From: an uncultured Bacteroidales bacterium
GTDB taxonomy: Bacteria; Bacteroidota; Bacteroidia; Bacteroidales; WCHB1-69
NCBI GenBank assembly: GCA_905235135.1
Contig: CAJOKR010000007.1
Span: 1 to 36,621 of the forward strand
Reading direction: 5' to 3'
DNA: 36,621 bases
A program made the translations under genes and the position numbers. Below are positions 23,606 to 32,479 of the stretch, one piece after another; position 1 is the first letter of the stretch, and every line of letters starts with the position of its first letter. A model generated the notes under the pieces. The model made no database searches, was not told the DNA's origin, and worked only from the letters and a program-made list of their open reading frames with translations.

Positions 23606-24091
23606 TTACTCGAAGGCCATGGTCTTGATTTGTTGGATGGTGGTTTCGCCCACTTTGTCGCGGAGACCGGTGGAGAGGGTGACAATCTCGTCGGGGTTGG
23701 TGACGGGGTTGTAGGATTTGTCGATGATTTTGGGCTTGGGCAGGCGGATTTGCAGGGTGTCGTCGCTGAGGAACTGCAGGTCGTCCTCTTTCAGCTCGTT
23801 GAGGTCAATGCCGTAGCGGATGGTCACATCCACGGGAATTACGCACACGCGTTTGCCGAGTTTCCATTTGGTGGGGTTGAGGGAGGCAATTTGCGTTCCG
23901 GAGTCGTAAATGCCCATCTTGCGAATCGTCACCTCGGTGCTGGCAATCTGCGACTGCTCTTGAAGCATCCCGATGAGTTCGCTCTTGTTGGGAATCTGTT
24001 TGGTGAGGTCGGGCACTTTGCTCGGCCAAACGATAACGGCGACCAGTATTGCCACACTGGCAGCCAGAAGGATCCAATATTTCCGTTTCAT
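23606..24091 (-). CDS. DUF4230 protein, ended by a premature in-frame stop
   Basis: A 161-residue product with an N-terminal anchor (MKRKYWILLAASVAILVAVIVW) and the DUF4230 features IASTEVTIRKMGIYDS, RVCVIPVDVTIRYGIDL and DTLQIRLPKPKIID. It stops at TAA after TMAFE while the frame continues for 39 sensible codons, so about 20% of the protein is lost unless the stop is read through. A frame extension to 24115 exists, but it overlaps the -7 element at 24113-24120, so the start is the ATG at 24091. A perfect inverted repeat includes codons 3-8. Function unknown; paralogue of the next gene. Confidence 0.8.
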   Translation of the reverse strand: MKRKYWILLAASVAILVAVIVWPSKVPDLTKQIPNKSELIGMLQEQSQIASTEVTIRKMGIYDSGTQIASLNPTKWKLGKRVCVIPVDVTIRYGIDLNELKEDDLQFLSDDTLQIRLPKPKIIDKSYNPVTNPDEIVTLSTGLRDKVGETTIQQIKTMAFE

Positions 24092-24153
24092 ATTGCTATT
24101 TTTTTGCAAGGGCAAAAATACAAAAATTGTGCCAATGCGGAAATATTGGATCC
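24070..24153. repeat. Perfect 16-bp inverted repeat around a promoter
   Basis: GGATCCAATATTTCCG at 24070-24085 and its exact reverse complement at 24138-24153 flank 52 bp that contain the -7 element and start codon of the second DUF4230 gene. The right arm is preceded by ATG, mirroring the gene start. No recombinase is encoded nearby. Confidence 0.85.
24113..24120 (-). promoter_or_regulatory. -7 element of the second DUF4230 gene
   Basis: The minus strand reads TATTTTTG followed by CCC, 21 bp before the ATG at 24091 and inside the inverted-repeat-bounded segment. The -33 region lacks a clean TTTG. Confidence 0.55.
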
Positions 24154-24173
24154 ACTTCGAAAGTCTAAAATGT

Positions 24174-24811
24174 TTACGGGGCCACCTTGCGGATGCATCT
24201 CACGCTTCTTCTGTCGGCCTCGTTGGCCTGCACGGCGAAAGAGGAGTCGCAGTAGTAGGTGATATTCACGCCCGTGGCAATGTTGATGCCGGAAGCGAAA
24301 TCGCTGGTCCAGGCGCAGTATCTTGTCATCAAATCTTCGTAACGGTTGAGGGCGCTGTTGTAGCGACCGCCGGCGCGAACCTCGAATTCGTAGTTCGGCA
24401 GCGTGCCGCCCATGCCCGGCAGCCAGTAGCCGTCGGTAGCGGTCTTCAGCAACGCCACGTCGCCGACAAATGACACCAGTTCGGTGTAGTCGTCCAAGGA
24501 GGGCACGGCCCAGCCCGTCGGGCAGATACCCTGCACGAAGGGTTGTCCGTCATCGCCGGTTGAGGTCTGCAGCGGAGCGGTATCATCGCCCTCCGGCACA
24601 CCCACTGCGGAGTACCAGGAGTAGAGGTAACCGAACTTGTCGTAGTTATCTGGATTCTCCTTGTAGGCATGGAAATCGGCAATCGCCTCGTCCTCAACAT
24701 CCGTCTCGTTGAGCAGGTTCTCGGTCAGCCAGCACTGGTGGCCGATACGTTTCGCGCCGTACGGGTGACCCTTGTACGTGACCCCGTTGCAAGGAGCGTA
24801 GTCCACCACGA
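24174..24811 (-). pseudogene. FISUMP domain fragment (3' end of a decayed surface-protein gene)
   Basis: The C-terminal piece of the broken gene carries a FISUMP (major paralogous domain, TIGR02145-like) fold: DYAPCNGVTYKGHPYGAKRIG, CWLTENL, YGYLYSWYSAVG-like spacing (seen as FGYLYSWYSAVG), CPTGWAVPSLDDYTELV, NYEFEVRAGGRY and SVRCIRK at the end. It is out of frame with the preceding MBG part because one G is missing near 24811 (TGCGAGCAGACG-TCGTGG). Restoring it gives CEQTVVVDYAPCNG. The fragment lacks its own start and export signal. Confidence 0.85.
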
Positions 24812-26452
24812 CGTCTGCTCGCAGGTGGTCATCGCAGAATCGCAGGCATCGTAGAGCGTCCACGTGACGTTGTAAGTACCCACGGACAATGGATAGTTGC
24901 TGAGGTCGTTGGAAACTGTTGCAACACCCGCATCCACGAGGTCGTGGGTTGCCGTCCCGAGCTGCGAAGCGGGCACAAGTGTATCGCCGGAGCCCTCTTT
25001 CAGGGTGATCTTGAGAGTCGGCGGGCAGCTGAGACCGGTCGTCGCAGGCGTCACTTTGAGCAGACCGTTCACCGTAGAAATCGCGTAGTTGGACGTAACA
25101 TCCACATTGTCAGCCTTATGAATTACCTGAACCGAATTGATTTCGTGGGCCGTCTCACCCACGCAGGTCTGAGCACCTCTGCGGGTGATGATGACCGTGT
25201 CGGTGGTCGGGATGGAGGTGCCGTTGGTCACGGTGAAGTCGGTTTCCGTCATCGTGAGGGTCGTGCCGTCATACACCTTCTCCGCGCTGGAGGCGGAGAG
25301 TTCGAGTGGACGATCTGTGATGGATAGGGTGACCAGGAACTTCGGGATGTAGTTGCCCAAGCTGCTGCCAGCCTCATATTCACCTTCGCTGTCACCATGA
25401 GTGATAGTGAAGCCGTGCTGGCTGGCCACGCCTTCGGGACCTGCCATAAAGCTACCATCGTTACAATTGTAATTGCCCACCGTATAGCCTTCCGAGGTGA
25501 TATAACCAGCGGTGAGCGCATCGCGTACGGCAAGCGTCTCAATCTCAATATCTTGGAAATCAATCCTCAATGAATCGCCGTTGTACATCATAGAGGAAAG
25601 ACCTTCCAGAACGGTGATGGTAATCGGACGTTTGGCAATCACCAGTTTACCTGTGTCACACCGGATGTCGAACTGCGCCGTCACATCGTTGCCATGCTCA
25701 TCCAAAACCACAGGTGTGCCTACAATCGTGTTCTCGTATTCTCCGGCATCGAAAGCAGACACATGTGCCTCAAGGCCTTCCACTGTGTAAGGATGCCCGT
25801 CAGAGGTGGTGAACGACAGCGTCAAGAAATCGGAGGCGGTGTGTTTCAAACCGTCATAGACAATCGGATTCGTCGCGACAACGGGGTTGGAATTGGAGGT
25901 TACCGTGATCGGGTGGCGATCCGCGCCACGGTTGGTCACAGTCAGCGTGCCGAAGTAGTGGTCGATCTCGTAGTTTTCAGCCAGAGTGTTCGCGTTCAGC
26001 GTGTAGGTGAACGTGTTGTCGGACGAGCCCACCAGCAATTGGTTGCCGGTCACGTTGTAGGTGGCACCTTCGCCGGCTGCGAATCCGTCACCGCCCACAA
26101 GCACGAGGTTGTTCCGTAACGTGTCACCGTTGTACATCCGCGTGGAATCCGCAGAGGTTAGCGTCACCTCACGTTTGTGGATCGACAGCGGGTAGGAGCA
26201 GGTTTGGGTCTGGTAATTATGGTTGGAGCAGCGCACCTCCACCGGCAGGACACCGTAGTTCGTGATGGACGGTGGGGTGGTGGTCCACACATTGCCGTCT
26301 GTCGAATATTCAATCAGGAATTCATCGCCGGCAATCGTACTCGTGGCGGTCGCCAACTTGGTCAGCGGAGTGCCGTCATAGAGTTTCGAGGCGGAACCGC
26401 AGGTCAGGGTCAGCGAGGAGGTGTTCGGATAAATCATCTGGAATCCGTCCTC
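24812..26452 (-). pseudogene. MBG-repeat fragment, main piece
   Basis: About 550 residues of bacterial MBG/YDG beta-domains. Recurrent motifs are SKLYDGTPLT, TRMYNGDTLRN, EKVYDGTTLTMTETDF and SSMMYNGDSLR, ending in a domain with LKITLKEGSGDTLVPAS. Its frame joins the upstream fragment if one G is removed from a GGG run (plus 26452-26454), giving FEVEDGFQMIYPN in line with the FRVEDGYQSI of a neighbouring repeat. It joins the FISUMP fragment if one G is added near 24811. Confidence 0.85.
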
Positions 26453-27416
26453 CCACCTCGAAAGTTACGTGGAAATTCGCATTTTGGTTTACAAACTGCG
26501 TAGTATCAAGTTCCATATAGGTGGTTCCCTTATCTTTTCGGCTGACCACGCTGTTTCCGCTGAAGGAGATATAGGAGGGCTTGTATAACGTGTCAGAGAT
26601 GTTCAAGTTATAACCGCTCGCCGAATGATAAGTTCCGTCGTACTCATTTGCCCCATAATTACCTTTAATCTTCACTGTCACATGAATATGCTCGATGGAT
26701 TGATAGCCATCCTCCACTCTGAAAATCACATTCTGGAAGTTGGGATTCGTGTTGTGGAACATGGTATCTGCAAGGCCCATATAGCTGGTGCCGACATCTG
26801 TACGAGCCGCAACTGCCGTGCCCGTGAATGTGAAGTCATCCGTCGTATAGAGGGAATCACTGATACTGGTCACAGTGTAGCCATGGACGCTGTGCTCGTT
26901 GCCGTCATAATGGGTGATGTTGTCCTCACCGTCAATAAGGACAGTGACCGTACCGACTGGAGATACCTCTATCTCACCATCTGTTACGTAGAAGTGAACA
27001 GGGTTGAAGTCTGTGTTCAAGTTCCGGAAATCGGAGGCGTCAAGGTTCATCGGAGTTACACCCGTTTCGGTACGGGTGGCAATCGTGTCACCTAAACACT
27101 CGAAGTAGGAGAGCTGATACAAATCATGCTCCTCGTCAATACCATGAACTATATAACCTGTAACTGTATGCGGGTCTCCATTGTAGGTTGCGGAACCTTT
27201 ATTACCCTTAATATGGACGGATGCTAACACGGGCAGAATCTTCAGAGTGCCGTACAGCGTGTCACGTTTACCGGCATACTGGTCGTTATGCAGTAGTGTG
27301 TAGGTGAACCTGTTGTTATGCTCCGCATTCTGATCCACGTGAGTGATTCCGCCAAAGTTGGGCGTGATGGTCAGGGTGTCGGTGGGAAAGATGAAAGACA
27401 AGCCGTTAGTGCCGGG
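26453..27416 (-). pseudogene. MBG-repeat fragment, second piece
   Basis: About 320 residues holding three tandem MBG units that share NGDPHTVTGYIV, DGNEHSVHGYTV and DGTYHSASGYNL, followed by TRTETGVTPMNLD, ARTDVGTSYMGL and SRKDKGTTYMEL. The frame has no plausible ATG; its apparent start is TTG. It follows on from GPGTNGLSFIFPTDT after a frame change near 27411-27416. Confidence 0.8.
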
Positions 27417-27911
27417 ACCGTGTCAAGTGGTATAGAATTGTAAATCACCACTTATTCCTCGCGGGTATGGCTCTCGCCATCGAAATACCATTCGGAGGAG
27501 AGCGAGGCGACCGTGAAGGCAAATGTATCGTGGGTCACCGTGAGGGTGCCTGCATCGGTGATGTTGGGAATGGTGGAGGTGTACTCATCGTCCCACTGTC
27601 CGTCACTGTGCTTGGTCTTGTACAAGAACGTGGGGTTGGCGGAGAAAGGACTGTAGCTCCATGTTGCCTCAAGAGGCGTGCCGTCGTACTCCATGCTGAG
27701 CGTGTCCGCCTTCACAGTCAATGGCGGCAGATTGATTTTCAGGGTGCCTTTTATCTGCAGTGTAAGGGTGTGGTTCGAGGTGACATCGGTCTCATCTGAC
27801 ATCACTTTGAAGTTGTTGTTGTAACTACCATTGTCGTATGGAGTTACATTAGCCAATGTACCACTTGCCGGCGTGTAATCGATGGTTGCCGTATGACCGC
27901 TCACTGTATAT
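27417..27911 (-). pseudogene. MBG-repeat fragment, 5'-truncated piece
   Basis: Begins in mid-domain with YTVSGHTATIDYTPASG right after a TGA (27909-27911); no start codon, signal peptide or promoter precedes it. It continues through LSMEYDGTPLEATWSYS and FDGESHTREE to a TAA at 27452-27454. After that the same frame still reads as an MBG unit (VVIYNSIPLDTVP), so the TAA is another lesion, perhaps from a tyrosine codon. The 5' part of the gene is absent, replaced by the ribosomal operon terminator about 25 bp upstream. Confidence 0.8.
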
Positions 27912-27935
27912 CAAATAGACCGAATTTAAAGGGCG

Positions 27936-27964
27936 CAAAAAAGGACTCCCTTTCGGAAGTCCTT
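27936..27964 (-). terminator. Rho-independent terminator after rpsE
   Basis: On the minus strand AAGGACTTCC and GGGAGTCCTT pair (one mismatch) around a GAAA loop and run into TTTTTTG. It starts 29 bp past the rpsE stop codon, showing that the ribosomal transcript ends here rather than continuing to rpmD. Confidence 0.93.
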
Positions 27965-27992
27965 CGATATAATGGGGTTGGAATTGTTCGGT

Positions 27993-28511
27993 TTAGCCGT
28001 TGAAGACTTTGTCGAGGCTGATTCCACGAACCTGAGCCACGGTGTAGGCGTCGCGCATTTTGGAGAGGGCGCCGATGGTGGCTTTCACCACGCTGTGGGG
28101 GTTGGAGGAGCCTTTGGACTTGGCGAGCACGTTCTTCACGCCCACGCTCTCGAACACGGCACGCATAGCACCGCCGGCGATAACACCGGTACCAGGAGCT
28201 GCGGGTTTCATGAAGACGTTGGCACCGCTGTACTTGCCGTCTGCGGCGTGCGGAATCGTACCCTTCAGTATGGGCACTTGGATGAGGTTCTTCTTTGCAT
28301 CCTCAACGCCTTTGGAAATGGCGGTCGAGACCTCACGGGCCTTACCCAGACCATAGCCGACGATGCCGTTCTCGTTACCGACGACGACGATAACAGCGAA
28401 GCTGAAGATTCGTCCGCCCTTGGTAACCTTAGTCACTCTGTTGGTGGCGACCACGCGCTCTTTGAGTTCGAGGTCAGCTGCTTTTACTTTCTTGATATTT
28501 TCGTTAGCCAT
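27993..28511 (-). CDS. rpsE: Small ribosomal subunit protein uS5
   Basis: A 172-residue protein with the S5 N-terminal RNA-binding block ([43 protein letters not shown]) and the C-terminal domain with [20 protein letters not shown]. It sits at the 30S decoding centre and takes part in translational accuracy. Normal length for the phylum. It is the last gene of the ribosomal cluster here: a terminator follows at once, and rpmD, rplO and secY, which usually follow, are missing. Confidence 0.98.
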   Translation of the reverse strand: MANENIKKVKAADLELKERVVATNRVTKVTKGGRIFSFAVIVVVGNENGIVGYGLGKAREVSTAISKGVEDAKKNLIQVPILKGTIPHAADGKYSGANVFMKPAAPGTGVIAGGAMRAVFESVGVKNVLAKSKGSSNPHSVVKATIGALSKMRDAYTVAQVRGISLDKVFNG

Positions 28512-28522
28512 AGTACTGTTTT

Positions 28523-28882
28523 TTAAAATTTAAGACCACCTTCTCTGGCTGCGTCGGCCAAAGATTTCACTCTACCATGATACAGATATCCGTTGCGGTC
28601 GAACACCACTTCGGTGATGCCGGCGGCGAGGGCGCGGGAGGCGATTTCCTTACCCACGAGTTTGGACTTCTCGCACTTGGTCATCTTCTGGGCGGCGATT
28701 TCGGGCAGCTTGGAGGATGCGGACACGAGGGTCACGCCGGCCTCATCGTCAATAACCTGCACATAGATGTCGCGGTTGCTTCTGAAAACGGACATTCTGG
28801 GACGGACAGGAGTACCGCTGACAATCTTGCGGATGCGGTTTTTAATCCTTGTTCTTCTATATTCTTTCTTATTGTAAGCCAT
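28523..28882 (-). CDS. rplR: Large ribosomal subunit protein uL18
   Basis: A 119-residue 5S rRNA-binding protein. The basic N-terminus ([18 protein letters not shown]) and [20 protein letters not shown] are family-typical, as are [16 protein letters not shown] and the ending [17 protein letters not shown]. It lies 11 bp upstream of rpsE and 18 bp downstream of rplF, in the order expected for the spc operon. Confidence 0.98.
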   Translation of the reverse strand: MAYNKKEYRRTRIKNRIRKIVSGTPVRPRMSVFRSNRDIYVQVIDDEAGVTLVSASSKLPEIAAQKMTKCEKSKLVGKEIASRALAAGITEVVFDRNGYLYHGRVKSLADAAREGGLKF

Positions 28883-28900
28883 AATATCAATTTTTGACGA

Positions 28901-29461
28901 TTATTTTTCTGCCGACTTACCGGCTTTCTTTCTAACGTACTCACCTTCGAAGCGGATACCTTTACCTTTGTAGGGTTCGGGTTTACGATAGGAGCGGATT
29001 TTGGTGGCAACCTGACCGAGCAGTTGTTTGTCGATGCAGTTCAGGATGATGATCGGGCTCTTACCTTTTTCGTTGATGGTTTGCACCGTGATTTCCTTCG
29101 GGAAGTCAAACAGGATGTTGTGGGAGTAGCCCAGACCCATGTCGAGTTGGTGGTCGCCCTTGGCTTCGGCCTTGAAACCGACGCCGATGACTTCCATCTT
29201 CTTGGTGAAGCCTTGGGACACGCCGATGATCATGTTGTTGAGCAGGGCGCGATAGAGGCCGTGCATGGAGCGGTCGCGTTTTGAGTCGCTCGGGCGTTTC
29301 ACATGGAGGTGGCCGTCTTCAATATCGAACGTGATGCGCTCATCGACATACTGTTGCAGTTCGCCTTTCGGGCCTTTCACGGTGACGATGTTGGTTTTCT
29401 CGTCTCTTTTCACTTCAACCCCTGCGGGGATGGCGATTTGTAATTTTCCTATTCTTGACAT
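28901..29461 (-). CDS. rplF: Large ribosomal subunit protein uL6
   Basis: A 186-residue protein starting MSRIGKLQIAIPAGVEVK with VTVKGPKGELQQYV, the first of two L6 repeats. The second half contains VIGVGFKAEAKGDHQLDMGL and ends in the conserved RKPEPYKGKGIRFEGE (rRNA-binding). It is located near the GTPase-associated centre of the 50S subunit. The C-terminus is lysine-rich (RKKAGKSAEK). Confidence 0.98.
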   Translation of the reverse strand: MSRIGKLQIAIPAGVEVKRDEKTNIVTVKGPKGELQQYVDERITFDIEDGHLHVKRPSDSKRDRSMHGLYRALLNNMIIGVSQGFTKKMEVIGVGFKAEAKGDHQLDMGLGYSHNILFDFPKEITVQTINEKGKSPIIILNCIDKQLLGQVATKIRSYRKPEPYKGKGIRFEGEYVRKKAGKSAEK

Positions 29462-29476
29462 AGCGGTTCCTCCTTC

Positions 29477-29875
29477 TTAGCTGATGTAACAAATAACTTC
29501 ACCGCCGACGTTCTGTGCGCGAGCTTCCTTGTCGGTCATCATACCGTGGGAAGTGGAGATGATGGCGATGCCGAGGCCGTTGAGCACGGAGGGCAGTTCA
29601 TCGACGCCCACATATTTACGGAGACCGGGACGGCTGACGCGCTTAATCTCGCTGATGGCGGACTGTTTGGTTGCGGGATGGTACTTCAAAGCGATCTTGA
29701 TCGTTTTGGGCAGGGTGTCATCCTCAAATTTATAGTTCAAGATATAACCTTTGTCGAACAGGATCTTGGTTATAGCTTTTTTCTCGTTGGAAGCGGGGAT
29801 CTCCACCACTTCGTGATGCGCGCGGATGGCGTTTCTCACACGAGTCAAATAATCTGAAATGGGATCGGTATTCAT
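29477..29875 (-). CDS. rpsH: Small ribosomal subunit protein uS8
   Basis: A 132-residue 16S rRNA-binding protein with [21 protein letters not shown] at the start. [20 protein letters not shown] and [25 protein letters not shown] form the C-terminal RNA-binding end. In enteric bacteria S8 represses the spc operon; whether that holds for this rearranged cluster cannot be told. Confidence 0.98.
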   Translation of the reverse strand: MNTDPISDYLTRVRNAIRAHHEVVEIPASNEKKAITKILFDKGYILNYKFEDDTLPKTIKIALKYHPATKQSAISEIKRVSRPGLRKYVGVDELPSVLNGLGIAIISTSHGMMTDKEARAQNVGGEVICYIS

Positions 29876-29896
29876 AATTTAATCTTCTTCTTTTGG

Positions 29897-30196
29897 TTAC
29901 CAACTTGCTTTTTTAACTCCGGGGATCTTACCGGCGAGGGCCAGCTCTCTGAAGTCGATACGGGAGAGGCCGAACTGGCGCATGTAGCCTTTCGGGCGGC
30001 CGCTGAGTTTGCAGCGGTTGTGCATGCGGATCGGGTTGGAGTTCGGGGGTAATTTCTGAAGCGCGATATCGGCGGCTCTCTTTGCCTCGTAATCATCGCC
30101 TTTCATGATTTTCTTCAGTTCTGCACGCTTTGCGGCGTACTTAGCGACCATTTTCGCTCTTTTGATTTCTCTTGCTTTTAAAGATTCCTTAGCCAT
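29897..30196 (-). CDS. rpsN: Small ribosomal subunit protein uS14
   Basis: A 99-residue protein beginning [17 protein letters not shown]. The C-terminal RNA-binding end includes [20 protein letters not shown] and [11 protein letters not shown]. It has a single cysteine, so it is the zinc-free long form, unlike the short CxxC type. The frame is open to 30256, but that extension overlaps the end of rplE; the ATG at 30196, 8 bp after the rplE stop, gives the normal N-terminus. Confidence 0.97.
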   Translation of the reverse strand: MAKESLKAREIKRAKMVAKYAAKRAELKKIMKGDDYEAKRAADIALQKLPPNSNPIRMHNRCKLSGRPKGYMRQFGLSRIDFRELALAGKIPGVKKASW

Positions 30197-30204
30197 GATT
30201 ACTC

Positions 30205-30759
30205 TTATTTTTGGTTTTTGAAGGGTAAGCCGAATTCTTTCAACAGGGCGAGACATTCCTTGTCATTACGGGCGGTAGTGACGAAGGTGATATCCATACC
30301 GTTGATTTTCAAAACTTTGTCGATATCGATTTCGGGGAAGATGATTTGTTCGGGAACACCGAGGGTATAGTTGCCGCGTCCGTCAAAACCCTTGTCGCTG
30401 ATACCGCGGAAGTCGCGGATACGGGGAATGGAGACGGTGATGAGGCGGTCGAGGAATTCATACATGCGGTCGCCGTGAAGGGTCACGCGCACGCCGATGG
30501 GCATTCCTTTTCTCAACTTGAAGTTAGAAATGTCCTTCTTGGACTTGGTGGGGACAGCTTTCTGACCGGCGATGAGGGTCATTTCCTGCACGCCTGCGTC
30601 GATGATTTTCTTGTCGGCGATGCCGAATTTGCCAAGGCCTTGGTTGAGGCAGATCTTGGTGATTCTGGGCACGCGCATCACGGATTTGAATCCGAATTGC
30701 TCTTTAAGAGCGGGCAGAACCTCGTTCTGATATTTTTCTTTGTATCTCGGTGTGTACAT
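30205..30759 (-). CDS. rplE: Large ribosomal subunit protein uL5
   Basis: A 184-residue 5S rRNA-binding protein. It contains [56 protein letters not shown] and the loop [19 protein letters not shown], with [20 protein letters not shown] at the end. The ATG overlaps the rplX stop as TAATG, so the two genes are translationally coupled. Confidence 0.98.
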   Translation of the reverse strand: MYTPRYKEKYQNEVLPALKEQFGFKSVMRVPRITKICLNQGLGKFGIADKKIIDAGVQEMTLIAGQKAVPTKSKKDISNFKLRKGMPIGVRVTLHGDRMYEFLDRLITVSIPRIRDFRGISDKGFDGRGNYTLGVPEQIIFPEIDIDKVLKINGMDITFVTTARNDKECLALLKEFGLPFKNQK

Positions 30760-31073
30760 TACTTGATCTCCTCTCCTGATTTCTTAGAATATCTGACTAA
30801 TTTGCCTTTGTCGTTCAACTTTCTACCCACGCGGGTAGCGTTTCCTTTAGCGTCAACCAGCATAAGGTTGGAGATGTGCATGGGGGCCTCTTTCTTGATG
30901 ATGCCGCCGTTGGGTGCAGCCGCGCTGGGCTTGGTGCTTTTGGACACCATGTTGCAGCCTTCCACCAGGGCTTTGTTTTCCTTGGGGAGGACTTCCAGCA
31001 CCTTACCTTGAGTCCCTTTGTACTCACCGGTAATCACTTTAACAGTGTCGCCTTTTTTGATTTTCAGTTTCAT
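30759..31073 (-). CDS. rplX: Large ribosomal subunit protein uL24
   Basis: A 104-residue protein starting [20 protein letters not shown], the KOW motif that binds 23S rRNA early in 50S assembly. [13 protein letters not shown] and [20 protein letters not shown] follow. The frame can be extended nine codons to a TTG at 31100. The ATG at 31073 is preferred because it gives the usual family N-terminus and length and is preceded by an A-rich tract. Confidence 0.97.
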   Translation of the reverse strand: MKLKIKKGDTVKVITGEYKGTQGKVLEVLPKENKALVEGCNMVSKSTKPSAAAPNGGIIKKEAPMHISNLMLVDAKGNATRVGRKLNDKGKLVRYSKKSGEEIK

Positions 31074-31135
31074 TTCTTTTTTTGCTTTAATGTTCGTCAA
31101 TTGGTCTTTGTCAATTAACGGATTATTGACTTGGT

Positions 31136-31504
31136 TTACAACACCTCGGGAGCGAGTGAAACGATTTTCATGAATTGTTTCTCACGCAGTTCGCGGGCCA
31201 CGGGTCCGAAGATACGGGTGCCGCGAAGTTCGTCGCCAGCGGTGAGCAGGACCACGGCGTTGTCATCAAACTTGATGTAGGAACCGTCGTTTCTGCGGAC
31301 GTGACGTTTGGTGCGGACCACCACTGCCTTGGACACGGTGCCGGCCTTGACCTGACCGGAAGGGATGGCACTCTTGATGGCGACCACGATTTTGTCACCC
31401 ACGCGGGCGTAGCGTTTCTTGGTGCCGCCGAGGACGCGGATACACAGGACTTCCTTTGCACCGCTGTTATCTGCAACTGCTAATCTTGATTCTTGCTGTA
31501 TCAT
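31136..31504 (-). CDS. rplN: Large ribosomal subunit protein uL14
   Basis: A 122-residue protein with the invariant start [35 protein letters not shown]-type strand [39 protein letters not shown] and the ending [20 protein letters not shown] complete the family signature. It lies at the subunit interface of the 50S particle. It begins 2 bp after the rpsQ stop codon. Confidence 0.98.
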   Translation of the reverse strand: MIQQESRLAVADNSGAKEVLCIRVLGGTKKRYARVGDKIVVAIKSAIPSGQVKAGTVSKAVVVRTKRHVRRNDGSYIKFDDNAVVLLTAGDELRGTRIFGPVARELREKQFMKIVSLAPEVL

Positions 31505-31506
31505 AA

Positions 31507-31761
31507 TTATTTAGCCTTTTCTACGATTTCGATTAAACGCCAGCATTTGTTCTTGGACAAAGGTCTGGTCTCCATAATTCTCACTCTGTCACCGATGCCG
31601 CACTCGTTTTTCTCATCGTGCGCCATGAATTTGGTGGAGCGTTTCAGGAACTTTCCATAGATGGGGTGTTTCATCTTGCGTTCGACCTTGATGACGATGG
31701 ATTTGTCCATCTTGTCGCTCACAACGATGCCTTCTCTCACTTTTCTGTTATTTCTTTCCAT
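31507..31761 (-). CDS. rpsQ: Small ribosomal subunit protein uS17
   Basis: An 84-residue OB-fold protein that binds 16S r[22 protein letters not shown] and [20 protein letters not shown] are typical, as are [22 protein letters not shown] and the ending [12 protein letters not shown]. It lies between rpmC and rplN, as in the standard operon. Confidence 0.98.
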   Translation of the reverse strand: MERNNRKVREGIVVSDKMDKSIVIKVERKMKHPIYGKFLKRSTKFMAHDEKNECGIGDRVRIMETRPLSKNKCWRLIEIVEKAK

Positions 31762-31781
31762 ATTCTAATCGGTGATAGGGT

Positions 31782-31982
31782 TTATTTATTCTCGTTCATT
31801 TCTCTTTTGCGCACTTCCGTCTTGAGGCGGGCGATGTCTCTACGCTGGGACTTGATGAGTTGGGGGTTCTCCAGCGGGGAGATGGCGTGGTTGAGGCGCA
31901 TGGTGACCAGCTTGTCCTGTTCGGTGGCGAGTCTCTCCTTCAGTTCGGGAGTGGTCAGCTCGTTGATTTCCTGTTGTTTCAT
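31782..31982 (-). CDS. rpmC: Large ribosomal subunit protein uL29
   Basis: A 66-residue two-helix protein near the polypeptide exit tunnel. The start MKQQEINELTTPELKERLA and the second half with TMRLNHAISPLENPQLIKS and RRDIARLKTEVRKRE match L29. It is 15 bp from rplP and 20 bp from rpsQ. Confidence 0.97.
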   Translation of the reverse strand: MKQQEINELTTPELKERLATEQDKLVTMRLNHAISPLENPQLIKSQRRDIARLKTEVRKREMNENK

Positions 31983-31997
31983 ACTGTGGTCCTCCTA

Positions 31998-32423
31998 TTA
32001 AATTTCTTCTGAATAATCTCTTCTGACGATGAATTTGGTGTGGACGGGGAGTTTTTGGGCTCCGAGTCTCATAGCCTCGCGGGCGACTTCCAACGGAATG
32101 CCGTCGGCTTCAAAGAGAATACGACCCGGGCTCACGCGAGCAGCCCAAGATTCGGGGGTACCTTTACCTTTACCCATACGAACACCCAAACCCTTGGCGG
32201 TGACGGGGCGGTCGGGGAAGATGCGGATCCACAGCTTGCCCTGACGCTTCATCTCACGGGTGATAGCCTGACGGGCAGCCTCGATTTGGCGGGCACTGAT
32301 CCAAAATTCGTCCAGCGTTTTCAATGCGAAAGAACCGAATGAAATTTCAGCACCACGTTTGGTGATCTTTTTCATTCTGCCTTTCTGCGGCCTTCTGTAT
32401 CTAGTCTTTTTCGGTTGTAACAT
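31998..32423 (-). CDS. rplP: Large ribosomal subunit protein uL16
   Basis: A 141-residue protein that organises the A site of the 50S subunit. It starts [19 protein letters not shown] and contains [23 protein letters not shown]-type sequence, [22 protein letters not shown] and [13 protein letters not shown]. These match the family in order and length. Confidence 0.98.
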   Translation of the reverse strand: MLQPKKTRYRRPQKGRMKKITKRGAEISFGSFALKTLDEFWISARQIEAARQAITREMKRQGKLWIRIFPDRPVTAKGLGVRMGKGKGTPESWAARVSPGRILFEADGIPLEVAREAMRLGAQKLPVHTKFIVRRDYSEEI

Positions 32424-32479
32424 TGCTTTTAATGTTTTTGATTATTTATTGAATTACCGGCATCTTGGCGTCGGTTTGA

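Noticed and set aside
24725-26437. Intact 570-residue protein
   Set aside because: Its N-terminus lies in mid-domain and its last 30 residues are frameshifted sequence; it is a piece of a larger broken gene.
29897-30256. Longer version of ribosomal protein S14
   Set aside because: The first 20 codons overlap the end of rplE and do not match the family; the ATG at 30196 gives the normal protein.
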